NCBI GenBank assembly: GCA_009711705.1
Contig: VENG01000004.1
Span: forward strand, 1-64,000
Source of the DNA: Bacillota bacterium
GTDB lineage: Bacteria; Bacillota; Desulfotomaculia; Desulfotomaculales; VENG01
Direction of reading: 5' to 3'
Length of the DNA stretch: 64,000 nt
In this document: piece by piece, positions 53,028 to 60,775 of the stretch
How the letters are laid out: each line of letters begins with the position of its first letter
How positions within the stretch are numbered: the stretch's first letter is position 1
The notes under the pieces: generated by a model
Told to the model about the DNA's origin: nothing
The model's input: only the letters and a program-made list of their open reading frames with translations
Databases searched by the model: none
Made by a program: the position numbers and the translations under genes

Positions 53028-53741
53028 ATGCAGCATCGCTTTTCCCGTACTGAAAAAATTATAGGTAATAAGGGGCTGGAATTACTTGCCCGGTCCAAAG
53101 TTGCTGTTTTTGGCTTAGGTGGTGTAGGGTCGTACACAGTGGAGGCTCTTGCCCGTTCCGGAGTGGGCAGTTTTTTACTGGTAGATCCCGATGTAGTGGA
53201 TATAACAAATATTAACAGGCAGTTGCATGCCCTTTCCAGCACAGTGGGATGTGCAAAGGTAACGCTGCTGGCTGACCGTATAAAAGAGATTAATCCTGAA
53301 GCTGAGGTTGAGGTGCGCCAGGAGCGACTAACAAGGTTCAATTCCGGTGAGCTGCTACATGCTAGCCTGTCATATGTGATTGATGCTATAGATGATATAG
53401 ATAACAAAGTACACTTGTTAAAAAGCTGTGTTGAAAAAAATATTTCCGTGGTTTCTGCTATGGGGACGGGAAATAAACTTGACCCCACAGCTTTGAAGGT
53501 TATGGATATTTCCAAAACTTCTGTATGTCCGCTGGCGAGAAAAGTTCGCCGGGAGCTTAAAAGAGAGAATATCCATGCCGGAATTACTGTGGTTTGTTCC
53601 AGTGAACCACCTATCAAGCCCAAGCCTCAAGATGCGATAGAGGGTTCAAATGCCCCGGGGAGTATGGCTTTTGTACCGCCTGTGGCAGGTATGATTCTGG
53701 CCGGTGTGGTAACCAACAACGTTATCAGCAATATGCCATAG
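53028..53741 (+). CDS. tcdA: tRNA threonylcarbamoyladenosine dehydratase
   Basis: A 237-residue E1-like (ThiF/MoeB) protein: VAVFGLGGVGSYTVEALARSGVG nucleotide-binding loop, DPDVVDITNINRQLHAL, and a conserved PLARKVRRELK end region. It converts t6A in tRNA to cyclic ct6A using ATP. It corresponds to Bacillus YrvM, which also follows aspS. GGGGGGAACTTT precedes ATG 53028. One GTCVV-type C-terminal cysteine region suggests canonical function. Confidence 0.92.
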   Translation: MQHRFSRTEKIIGNKGLELLARSKVAVFGLGGVGSYTVEALARSGVGSFLLVDPDVVDITNINRQLHALSSTVGCAKVTLLADRIKEINPEAEVEVRQERLTRFNSGELLHASLSYVIDAIDDIDNKVHLLKSCVEKNISVVSAMGTGNKLDPTALKVMDISKTSVCPLARKVRRELKRENIHAGITVVCSSEPPIKPKPQDAIEGSNAPGSMAFVPPVAGMILAGVVTNNVISNMP

Positions 53742-53793
53742 CATGGTAATTTTTTTTCTGTGCTCAATAAATTTCCAAATATGGTATCTTACA

Positions 53794-53823
53794 TTGACAA
53801 GCTCTAAAACAGGGTATTATAAT
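53794..53823 (+). promoter_or_regulatory. SigA promoter of trxA
   Basis: TTGACA (53794-53799), 18 bases, consensus TATAAT (53818-53823), about 108 bases before the TTG start of trxA. Confidence 0.78.
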
Positions 53824-53930
53824 TGATATTAACTATGCAAAGTACAATATAATAAGACTCTGCTAGTGGAGAGATCGGGTTTCGGTACGGCTGTAAGTTT
53901 AATAGATTTAAATGAAAGGGGAGGAAGCTT

Positions 53931-54260
53931 TTGGCGAGTGCAAAAATTCAACACCTTAGTGATGACAACTTTGCTTCTCTGATTGGAAGTTCCGACAAGC
54001 CCGTATTGGTTGATTTTTGGGCTGAATGGTGTGGACCATGTAAAATGATTACACCGGTTTTGGAGGAAATTGCCGACGAGTATGAAAATAAAGTTAACAT
54101 CGGAAAGCTTAATGTGGATCAAAACAAAGGTATTCCCGGAGAGTATAAAATAATTAGTATTCCTACCCTGCTTGTGTTTAAAGATGGACGAGAGGTTGAA
54201 CGAGTAATTGGATTTAAGACCAAAAAAGAATTAAAAAACTTGCTGGAAAAACATATGTAA
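53931..54260 (+). CDS. trxA: Thioredoxin
   Basis: A 109-residue thioredoxin with the redox motif WCGPCK (C34, C37) and the cis-proline loop ISIPTLLVFKDG. It reduces disulfides in proteins such as MsrA and ribonucleotide reductase. TTG start 53931 after GGGGAGG. It has its own promoter and a short downstream hairpin region (GCACGC...GCGTGC, 54301-54319) that may end the message. Confidence 0.95.
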   Translation: MASAKIQHLSDDNFASLIGSSDKPVLVDFWAEWCGPCKMITPVLEEIADEYENKVNIGKLNVDQNKGIPGEYKIISIPTLLVFKDGREVERVIGFKTKKELKNLLEKHM

Positions 54261-54300
54261 TACACGGAACTAATTAGTAATTATTAATATTTGATAATAA

Positions 54301-54325
54301 GCACGCATAACGCGTGCTTATTGCT
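54301..54325 (+). terminator. Possible terminator after trxA
   Basis: AGCACGC pairs with GCGTGCT around ATAAC, followed by TATTGCTGT; the T-run is weak, and the hairpin is close to the next ribosome site. Confidence 0.5.
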
Positions 54326-54343
54326 GTATATGGAGGTTTTTAT

Positions 54344-55621
54344 GTGGCAAACCTATTTGAGGGAAATCAGAATACCCGCTTAGCAGAACCTTTAGCGTCG
54401 CGCATGCGCCCATCATCCCTGGATGAGTTTGAGGAACAGGAAAATATTGTGGGGCCCGGGACTCCACTAAGGAGATCTATAGAAGCCGATCTCCTGCAGT
54501 CCGTCATACTTTATGGTCCCCCGGGAACCGGTAAGACCACATTGGCTCGGATAATTGCCGATAAAACTAACTCCTACTTTGAAAGTATAAATGCTGTAGT
54601 TGCGGGCGTTTCAGATATCAGGCGTATTGTTCAGGAGGCGCGTGACAGACGTTCCTTTTATAGTCGTAAAACGATACTGTTTATAGATGAGATTCACCGA
54701 TTTAACAAGGCGCAGCAGGATGCCCTGCTGCCTTTTGTTGAAGACGGGTTAATTACCTTGATTGGATCAACGACCGAGAATCCAATGTTTTCAATTAATA
54801 GGCCTTTGTTATCCAGGTCAAGGATATATAAGCTGAATACTTTGTCCAGGCAAGCAATTTTGCGGATTATAAACAGGGCGCTTCGGGACCGTGAGCAAGG
54901 GTTGGGGAATTACAGTGTGTGCATACAGGAGCAGGCATTGGATTTTTGGGCTGATATTGCTAATGGGGATGCCAGAACAGCATTAAATTACCTTGAATCT
55001 GCTGTTCTTACCACACCCCCGGGGCAGGACGGAAAGCGCAATATTACTCTGGGTGTAGCTGAGGAAGTAGCTCAGAAAAGAGTTTTAAATTATAGTCGCA
55101 GGGATGAACACTATGATGTGGTTTCTGCTTGGATAAAGAGTATGCGCGGGTCAGATCCGCAGGCGGCTGTTTACTGGCTGGCTCGGCTTTTGTATGCCGG
55201 TGAGGACCCTGCGTTTCTTTCCCGCAGACTTATGATTCATGCTGCAGAGGACGTGGGCTTAGCCGACCCACAGGCTCTCACACTGGCCGTTTCAGCGGCT
55301 CAGGCGGTGGAGAGAGTAGGTATGCCTGAAGCAAGAATCATATTGGCAGAGGTATCAATCTACATAGCTAATGCACCGAAAAGCAATTCCGCCTATGTGG
55401 CCATCGCTAATGCCATGGAAAGCGTAGCCAATGAAAAATCTTTTGAGGTACCTCTGCACCTGCGAGACGCCAGCTATAAGGGTGCTAAATCCATGGGACA
55501 TGGTGTGGGATATAAATACCCTCACGATTACCCCGGTAGTTGGGTGGAACAAGAATACCTGCCCGAACAGATCAGCAAAAAAGTTTTTTATTCTCCATTG
55601 GACAATGATAGAAAAAAATAA
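54344..55621 (+). CDS. rarA: Replication-associated recombination protein RarA
   Basis: A 425-residue clamp-loader-like AAA+ ATPase (MgsA/RarA): Walker [10 protein letters not shown], Walker [26 protein letters not shown], sensor 1 [10 protein letters not shown], and the C-terminal tetramerisation domain ([22 protein letters not shown]). It acts at stalled replication forks with RecA. GTG 54344 follows GGAGG; the frame is open further upstream but poorly supported. Confidence 0.94.
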   Translation: MANLFEGNQNTRLAEPLASRMRPSSLDEFEEQENIVGPGTPLRRSIEADLLQSVILYGPPGTGKTTLARIIADKTNSYFESINAVVAGVSDIRRIVQEARDRRSFYSRKTILFIDEIHRFNKAQQDALLPFVEDGLITLIGSTTENPMFSINRPLLSRSRIYKLNTLSRQAILRIINRALRDREQGLGNYSVCIQEQALDFWADIANGDARTALNYLESAVLTTPPGQDGKRNITLGVAEEVAQKRVLNYSRRDEHYDVVSAWIKSMRGSDPQAAVYWLARLLYAGEDPAFLSRRLMIHAAEDVGLADPQALTLAVSAAQAVERVGMPEARIILAEVSIYIANAPKSNSAYVAIANAMESVANEKSFEVPLHLRDASYKGAKSMGHGVGYKYPHDYPGSWVEQEYLPEQISKKVFYSPLDNDRKK

Positions 55622-55715
55622 ATCCCGAGTAAAATAGTTGGATTTAAATTGACAATACTTGTACTCTATGCTACTATATCTCCATATTGAATCCCTAGTA
55701 AACTAGTATGGATTA
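55621..55715 (+). promoter_or_regulatory. Promoter of the Rrf2-iscS operon with duplicated operator
   Basis: TTGACA (55649-55654), 17 bases and TACTAT (55672-55677) form a SigA promoter. Two copies of a 25-base partly palindromic motif, AATCCCGAGTAAAATAGTTG... at 55621-55645 and AATCCCTAGTAAACTAGTAT... at 55690-55714, bracket it, sharing AATCCC-AGTAAA-TAGT-GGATT. They are likely operators of the Rrf2 protein. Confidence 0.72.
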
Positions 55716-55731
55716 AATGGGGGGTGGGATA

Positions 55732-56157
55732 TTGCGGCTTTCTACCCGGGGGCATTACGGACTGAAAGCCATGTTCGATTTAGCTTTGAATTATGGTGAG
55801 CACCCCATACCTCTCAAAAGCATTGCTGAGCGGCAGGGCATATCTGATAATTACCTCGAACAACTTATTTCGGTATTGCGAAAGGCCGGCTTAGTAAAGA
55901 GTGTTCGCGGAGCCCAGGGGGGGTATATCCTAGCCCGGGAACCTGAACACATTAATGTGGGTGAAATTATAAGGTCACTGGAAGGACCCATTGCTCCTGT
56001 GGACTGTGTCAGTGAAGTGGAGCCCAGTGAATGCGATCAGTCTGACTTTTGTATAACCCGTACTGTTTGGGCCCGGGTGCGAGACAGTATTGCGGAGGTA
56101 TTGGACTCCATCAGCCTGGCAGACATGTGCCGGGATGCTGAAAAAGTTAAAGGATAA
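55732..56157 (+). CDS. Rrf2/IscR-type regulator
   Basis: A 141-residue winged-helix regulator: residues 1-60 DNA-binding (MRLSTRGHYGLKAMFDLAL...ISDNYLEQLISVLRKAGLVKS), RGAQGGYILA and three cysteines C92, C101, C107 in VDCVSEVEPSECDQSDFCI, the IscR-like Fe-S ligands. It senses the cluster supply and regulates the operon. TTG start 55732 follows GGGGGGTGGG. Next gene iscS is 42 bases on. Likely autoregulatory through the two flanking motifs. Confidence 0.9.
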   Translation: MRLSTRGHYGLKAMFDLALNYGEHPIPLKSIAERQGISDNYLEQLISVLRKAGLVKSVRGAQGGYILAREPEHINVGEIIRSLEGPIAPVDCVSEVEPSECDQSDFCITRTVWARVRDSIAEVLDSISLADMCRDAEKVKG

Positions 56158-56199
56158 CAGTACTATATGTAATATACTTAAAAGAAGGAGGAGTTACAG

Positions 56200-57423
56200 T
56201 TGCGCAGAGTATACATGGATCACAGCGCGACTACCCCTGTGCGTGCAGAAGTTGCCGAAGAAATGTATAAGTACATTATTGATAATTTCGGTAATCCTAC
56301 CAGTTTGCATTCTTTTGGCCGACAGGTTAGAAATGCTGTGGAAGAAGCCAGGGAAAATGTCGCTGCCTCTATCGGAGCCAAAACAAATGAGATCGTCTTT
56401 ACCAGCGGAGGGACCGAATCAGATAATATGGCCATTCACGGGGTGGCCCATGCCAATAAAAATAAGGGCAATCATATTATCACCTCAGCAGTTGAACATC
56501 ATGCCGTCATAAATACTGTTAAGGCCCTGGGTAAAGAGGGTTTTACCATAACCATTGTCCCGGTGGACAAACATGGTGTAGTTGACCCGGATGACGTTGC
56601 CAATGCCATTACGGAAAAAACAATACTGGTGACCATAATGCACGCTAACAATGAGGTAGGCACCATACAGCCTATTCAGGAAATTAGCAAAATTACCCGC
56701 GAGCATGGTGTAATATTCCATACTGATGCCGTCCAGAGTTTTGGCAAAATACCGGTAAATGTAGATGACTTGGGGGTTGACCTGCTCACCATTAGCGGGC
56801 ACAAGATATATGCTCCCAAGGGAATTGGCGCCTTATATATTCGCAAAGGTACGCGCTGGAAGCAGTCGCTTTTCCATGGTGGTTCCCAAGAACGTCTCCG
56901 CCGTGCCGGAACCGAAAATGTGGCGGGAATCGTGGCGCTGGGTAAGGCCTGCCGGCTGGCAACAGACGATTTGGAGTCAGAAGCCCGTCACATAAGCCAA
57001 TTGAGGGACAGGCTAATCGAAGAAGTTACAAGCAAAATAAGTTATGTTAATATAACCGGTCACCCCACCAGGCGGATTCCGGGTCATGCCAGCTTCTGCT
57101 TTCAATACATTGAAGGAGAGTCAATGTTATTAAGCCTGGATATGAAGGGCATTGCCGCATCCAGTGGTTCTGCATGTACATCCGGGTCCTTAGAGCCGTC
57201 CCACGTTTTACTGTCCATGGGCATACCCCATGAAGTGGCACACGGTTCCATAAGACTTACCCTCGGCCGTGATAACACCGAGGAAGACATTGATTATTTT
57301 ATGGAAGTAATGCAGCCCATTGTGGAGAGGCTACGTGCAATGTCTCCGCTGGATCAGGAGACTGAATTTGAGATGAACAGTGAATGTGAAGCCTGTAAAG
57401 TAAGTAGTTCGTGCCGTGCGTAA
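56200..57423 (+). CDS. iscS: Cysteine desulfurase (IscS/NifS)
   Basis: A 407-residue PLP enzyme: PLP lysine K202 in TISGHKIYAPKG, the active cysteine C326 in SSGSACTSGSLEPSH, and HSATTPVRAEV at the start. It takes sulfur from L-cysteine for IscU and for MnmA. The C-terminus ends with a short Cys-rich tail (C396, C399, C405) not needed in the family core. TTG start after AAGGAGGAG. The following iscU and mnmA make it the shared sulfur donor. Confidence 0.96.
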   Translation: MRRVYMDHSATTPVRAEVAEEMYKYIIDNFGNPTSLHSFGRQVRNAVEEARENVAASIGAKTNEIVFTSGGTESDNMAIHGVAHANKNKGNHIITSAVEHHAVINTVKALGKEGFTITIVPVDKHGVVDPDDVANAITEKTILVTIMHANNEVGTIQPIQEISKITREHGVIFHTDAVQSFGKIPVNVDDLGVDLLTISGHKIYAPKGIGALYIRKGTRWKQSLFHGGSQERLRRAGTENVAGIVALGKACRLATDDLESEARHISQLRDRLIEEVTSKISYVNITGHPTRRIPGHASFCFQYIEGESMLLSLDMKGIAASSGSACTSGSLEPSHVLLSMGIPHEVAHGSIRLTLGRDNTEEDIDYFMEVMQPIVERLRAMSPLDQETEFEMNSECEACKVSSSCRA

Positions 57424-57496
57424 TTTCTTAACGTAAAATGTAGATGTATAAAATGCTTTAGGTATCCACAATTTATTAATGCGGGGAGGGTTTTTA

Positions 57497-57868
57497 TTGT
57501 ATACCGAAAAGGTGATGGATCATTTCGAAAACCCTAGAAATGTGGGAGAAATATCCGATGCGGACGGAGTTGGTCAAGTGGGTAACCCCACTTGTGGCGA
57601 TATAATGAAGATTTATATAAAAGTTGATCAGGATACAATAAGTGACGTTAGATTTAAGACTTTTGGTTGTGGCGCAGCCATTGCCACCAGCAGCATGGTT
57701 ACCGAACTGGTAAAGGGCAAGACTCTGGAAGAGGCTTTGCAAATCAGTAATAACAGTGTTGCTGAAGCCCTTGACGGCCTGCCACCCAAAAAAATGCACT
57801 GTTCCAACCTGGCTGCAGACGCACTGCATGCCGCAATTAAAGATTACAGAGAGAAAAACGGAAAATAA
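57497..57868 (+). CDS. iscU: Fe-S cluster scaffold IscU/NifU
   Basis: A 123-residue scaffold with the three cluster-binding cysteines C33 (NPTCGD), C58 (FGCGAAIA) and C102 (KKMHCSN). It builds [2Fe-2S] and [4Fe-4S] clusters with IscS. TTG 57497 is the start that yields MYTEKVMDHFENPRN, standard for the family, after GGGGAGGG. Confidence 0.95.
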   Translation: MYTEKVMDHFENPRNVGEISDADGVGQVGNPTCGDIMKIYIKVDQDTISDVRFKTFGCGAAIATSSMVTELVKGKTLEEALQISNNSVAEALDGLPPKKMHCSNLAADALHAAIKDYREKNGK

Positions 57869-57888
57869 TGGACTTATAACGTAGGTGA

Positions 57889-58977
57889 TTGTCTGTGGGA
57901 AAAGAAAAAGTTATAGTTGCCATGAGCGGCGGGGTTGACAGTTCTGTTACCGCCGCCCTTTTATTAGAACAGGGTTATGAAGTAATCGGCGTTACTATGC
58001 AGATTTGGGACCCGGAGCAAACCGAAGTCGGTGACGATTTTGTGGGCTGCTGCTCCCTTTCTGCTGTTGATGACGCCCGGGCTGTTGCCCATAAGCTGGG
58101 CATAGCTTATTATGTGCTCAATTTCCGGTCCCTTTTTGAAACTGAAGTAATTGATAATTTTGTATCGGAATATCTTAGTGGACGCACACCGAATCCCTGT
58201 GTTGTATGCAACCGCAGCATAAAGTTCGAGGCACTGCTTAAAAAAGCCCTTGGCTTAGGTGCTCATTATATGGCTACGGGTCATTATGCCAGGCTTGGCT
58301 ATGATAACACTTTGCGCCGTTATTACATTAAAAAGGCTGCAGATCCCGTAAAAGACCAGACATATTTTTTGTATCCCATGACTCAGCAGCAAATTGCTCA
58401 TACCCTGATGCCTTTAGGCGGACTTACAAAAAATGAGGTCAGGGCCATGGCTGCAGAGCGAGGCCTGCGAGTGGCCGAAAAACCGGAGAGCCAGGAAATC
58501 TGCTTTGTGACTAACAATGACTATCACAGTTTTATCAAGGAATATACCGGGGAGAAGATTGAGCCCGGCCCTTTTCTAGACCTGGAAGGTAATGTGCTCG
58601 GAGAACATAAAGGTATTCCCTTTTATACTATCGGCCAGCGCCGGGGGTTGGGGTTGGCCATGGGAGAAAAAGTATACGTAATCAATATCGATATGGCAAG
58701 AAATGCCGTAATTGTTGGGCCCCAAGAAGCTTTGGAATGCTCGGAGCTGGTGGCCGAAGATAATAATTTTATTTTATACGAAGAGTTAGATGACGTAATT
58801 GAGGCAGAGGCGCAGATTCGTTACAATGGCCGGCCGGTTCCGGCCACGCTTTATCCGGCTGGTGACGGGACTGTGAAGGTGGTTTTTAAGGAGCCACAGC
58901 AGGCGGTAACCCCCGGCCAAGCGGTAGTATATTACCGGGGAGAATACCTGCTAGGCGGCGGCACCATTGTAAAGTAA
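57889..58977 (+). CDS. mnmA: tRNA-specific 2-thiouridylase
   Basis: A 362-residue ATP-dependent enzyme: the PP-loop AMSGGVDSSVTAALL, catalytic cysteine in NPCVVCNRSIKF and second cysteine in SQEICFVTNND, and DQTYFLYPMTQ. It puts sulfur on U34 of tRNA-Lys, -Glu and -Gln using sulfur from IscS. The TTG start is followed by SVGKEKVIVAMSGG. 20 bases after iscU, so it is co-transcribed. Confidence 0.96.
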   Translation: MSVGKEKVIVAMSGGVDSSVTAALLLEQGYEVIGVTMQIWDPEQTEVGDDFVGCCSLSAVDDARAVAHKLGIAYYVLNFRSLFETEVIDNFVSEYLSGRTPNPCVVCNRSIKFEALLKKALGLGAHYMATGHYARLGYDNTLRRYYIKKAADPVKDQTYFLYPMTQQQIAHTLMPLGGLTKNEVRAMAAERGLRVAEKPESQEICFVTNNDYHSFIKEYTGEKIEPGPFLDLEGNVLGEHKGIPFYTIGQRRGLGLAMGEKVYVINIDMARNAVIVGPQEALECSELVAEDNNFILYEELDDVIEAEAQIRYNGRPVPATLYPAGDGTVKVVFKEPQQAVTPGQAVVYYRGEYLLGGGTIVK

Positions 58978-58984
58978 CACTGAG

Positions 58985-59021
58985 GACAAACCTGCCTTTT
59001 GCGCAGAGCGAATGCATTGAA
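58985..59021. repeat. Dispersed repeat, partial copy C
   Basis: ACAAACCTGCCTTTTGCGCA and GAGCGAATGCATTGAAT match the end of the copy at 48126-48213 almost base for base, beginning a few bases after the mnmA stop. Confidence 0.85.
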
Positions 59022-59035
59022 TTAAAATATAAAAC

Positions 59036-59062
59036 CAATGCACGGTTTTCCGTGCATTTTTT
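59036..59062 (+). terminator. Terminator of the iscS-iscU-mnmA operon
   Basis: AATGCACGG pairs with CCGTGCATT around TTTT, followed by TTTTTATG. Confidence 0.88.
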
Positions 59063-59117
59063 ATGTCCATAATGGCAATAATTTATATATACTGTTACGC
59101 GGTAAGGAGGCGATTTG

Positions 59118-59291
59118 GTGAACTGCCCCGTATGCGGTGGCAGAGCCACCGGGAAAGTAGGAGTAGACCAGTATTATTGTTGGGACTGCTGCAAAGAATA
59201 CAGGATGAATAAGGAAGGCGTTCAGATTTATGATGTCGCCGAAGACGGTAGCCTTGTCGCTTTTGATCCTGATAACCGTTTCATTCTTTAG
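59118..59291 (+). CDS. Small zinc-ribbon protein
   Basis: A 57-residue protein with two CxxC knuckles: MNCPVCGGRATGKVGVDQYY and CWDCCKEYRMN, then an acidic tail (YDVAEDGSLVAFDPDNR). The TAAGGAGG site lies before GTG 59118 (TTG 59115 also possible). It probably binds Zn or nucleic acid; function unknown. It stands between mnmA and the YtxH-like gene. Confidence 0.7.
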   Translation: MNCPVCGGRATGKVGVDQYYCWDCCKEYRMNKEGVQIYDVAEDGSLVAFDPDNRFIL

Positions 59292-59314
59292 AACAGCAAG
59301 GGGGAATTGCTTGC

Positions 59315-59527
59315 ATGCGCATGAGTTTTTTTAGGGGTGTTGTTACCGGCAGTATGCTGGGGGCAGCCGTGAGTTTACTCCTTGCTCCCGCAAAAAAAGA
59401 TGAAAATACCGGTTTTATTGGAGCGCAAAGGCCTAGAAATAGGTCACAAACAAGAGGAGTGTTAAAAAACGTAAGTAAGACCGTTAATGAAGTGGGCAAG
59501 TCTTTTAACGATTATATAAAAAATTAA
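59315..59527 (+). CDS. YtxH-like small membrane protein
   Basis: A 70-residue protein with the YtxH pattern: FFRGVVTGSMLGAAVSLLLAP as one amphipathic membrane segment, then a basic, helical tail (RGVLKNVSKTVNEVGKSFND). Family members are stress-induced and of unknown function. GGGGGAATTG precedes ATG 59315. It precedes the AI-2E-type permease. Confidence 0.68.
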   Translation: MRMSFFRGVVTGSMLGAAVSLLLAPAKKDENTGFIGAQRPRNRSQTRGVLKNVSKTVNEVGKSFNDYIKN

Positions 59528-59601
59528 AGGCTAAAACCGGTTGAATGTAGAAAAAGGTGAGGAACTGTCCGTTCCTTGCTTTTTTTGGTGGTGAAAAGAA
59601 T

Positions 59602-60654
59602 ATGGCCTGGTGGCGTGAAAAAAAATATTACCGAATAGCCCTGTTAATATTGTTGTTGGCTATGGGCATCTATTTTCTATTTTTAGTACGGGGAATTTTT
59701 CTCTCTTTTTTGCTGGCGGTTACCTTAACGTACGTGCTTAACCCGGTGGTATCCGCCATGGAAGCAAAAGGCACCCCACGAGTAATCGCCATACTGATTT
59801 TGTACGCCGTCCTGATTATCATAAGCACCAGTTTAATACTGTACGGCATGCCCCATATAATTAAACAATTAAACCAAATGGTTAATGTTGTTCCAGAATA
59901 CACTGAGCAGGTTAAAGAATTCAGTCAATCGATACAAAAGCAATATGCCCAGGCCGGCATTCCTGAATCCATCCGGAATGTTATTGACGAGCGTATATCT
60001 TGGATAGAGGAAACCTTACTAGAATTAGCCCAACGTACGGTAGAGGGGCTTACGGGTATTGCCGGTTATATATTTAATATTGTTCTTGCGCCCATCCTTG
60101 CTTTCTATCTCTTAAAGGATGTGGAGCTATTCAAGGAAAAAGTGGTTAAAGCTATCCCATTTTGGGCGCGTGAAGACATGTTAATCTTGGGTTCCGATGT
60201 TCACCAGGTATTAAACAGGTTTATTCGAGGCTATATGACAGTAAGCCTTATTGTAGGCGGGTTAACATGGCTTTCCATGTCCATACTGGGAGTAGAGTTT
60301 CCCATTATGCTTGGGCTCTTCGCCGGTCTTACCCAGATCATCCCGTATTTCGGACCGGTAATGGGTGCTCTTCCGGCTATTGCTTTGGGCCTGTTAACCT
60401 CTAAGTGGCTGGCCTTAAAAGTAATCATAGCCTTTTTCGTTATCCAGCAGTTAGAGGGTAATATTTTATCGCCCAAAATACTGGGCGACCAGGTAGGGCT
60501 GCACCCGCTTTTTGTGATCCTGGTCTTACTGGCCGGAGGACAGTTGTTCGGGCTTATGGGCATGATACTGGCCGTGCCGGTGTCTGCCATGTTGAAGGTT
60601 ATTCTTTATTTTAGCCTCAGAAAGCTATTACCGGAGAGCCATGGACAAGTTTAG
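59602..60654 (+). CDS. AI-2E transporter-family permease
   Basis: A 350-residue membrane protein with eight or so helices and the family motifs LAVTLTYVLNPVVSAME, ITWLSMSILGVEFPIMLGLFAGLTQIIPYFGPVMGALPA and GQLFGLMGMILAVPVSAMLKV. Related proteins export autoinducer-2, indole or Na+/H+; the substrate here is unknown. ATG 59602 is chosen because GGTGGTG lies upstream; the longer frame has poor signals. Confidence 0.86.
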   Translation: MAWWREKKYYRIALLILLLAMGIYFLFLVRGIFLSFLLAVTLTYVLNPVVSAMEAKGTPRVIAILILYAVLIIISTSLILYGMPHIIKQLNQMVNVVPEYTEQVKEFSQSIQKQYAQAGIPESIRNVIDERISWIEETLLELAQRTVEGLTGIAGYIFNIVLAPILAFYLLKDVELFKEKVVKAIPFWAREDMLILGSDVHQVLNRFIRGYMTVSLIVGGLTWLSMSILGVEFPIMLGLFAGLTQIIPYFGPVMGALPAIALGLLTSKWLALKVIIAFFVIQQLEGNILSPKILGDQVGLHPLFVILVLLAGGQLFGLMGMILAVPVSAMLKVILYFSLRKLLPESHGQV

Positions 60655-60737
60655 GTAATAATATTGAAATTTCTGCATTTATTGAATATAATTGATAAAA
60701 TTCTTAATATGGAGAAGTAGGAAGGTGGGGAGTTAGC

Positions 60738-60763
60738 GCAAGCAAGAACCGTCCCCACTTGCT
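60738..60763. repeat. Dispersed GTCCCCACTTGC repeat, copy 4
   Basis: GCAAGCAAGAACCGTCCCCA then CTTGCT, nearly identical to the copies at 23551, 30718 and 32993, and lying a few bases before the pilB ribosome site. Confidence 0.8.
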
Positions 60764-60775
60764 AGGAAGGTGTTT

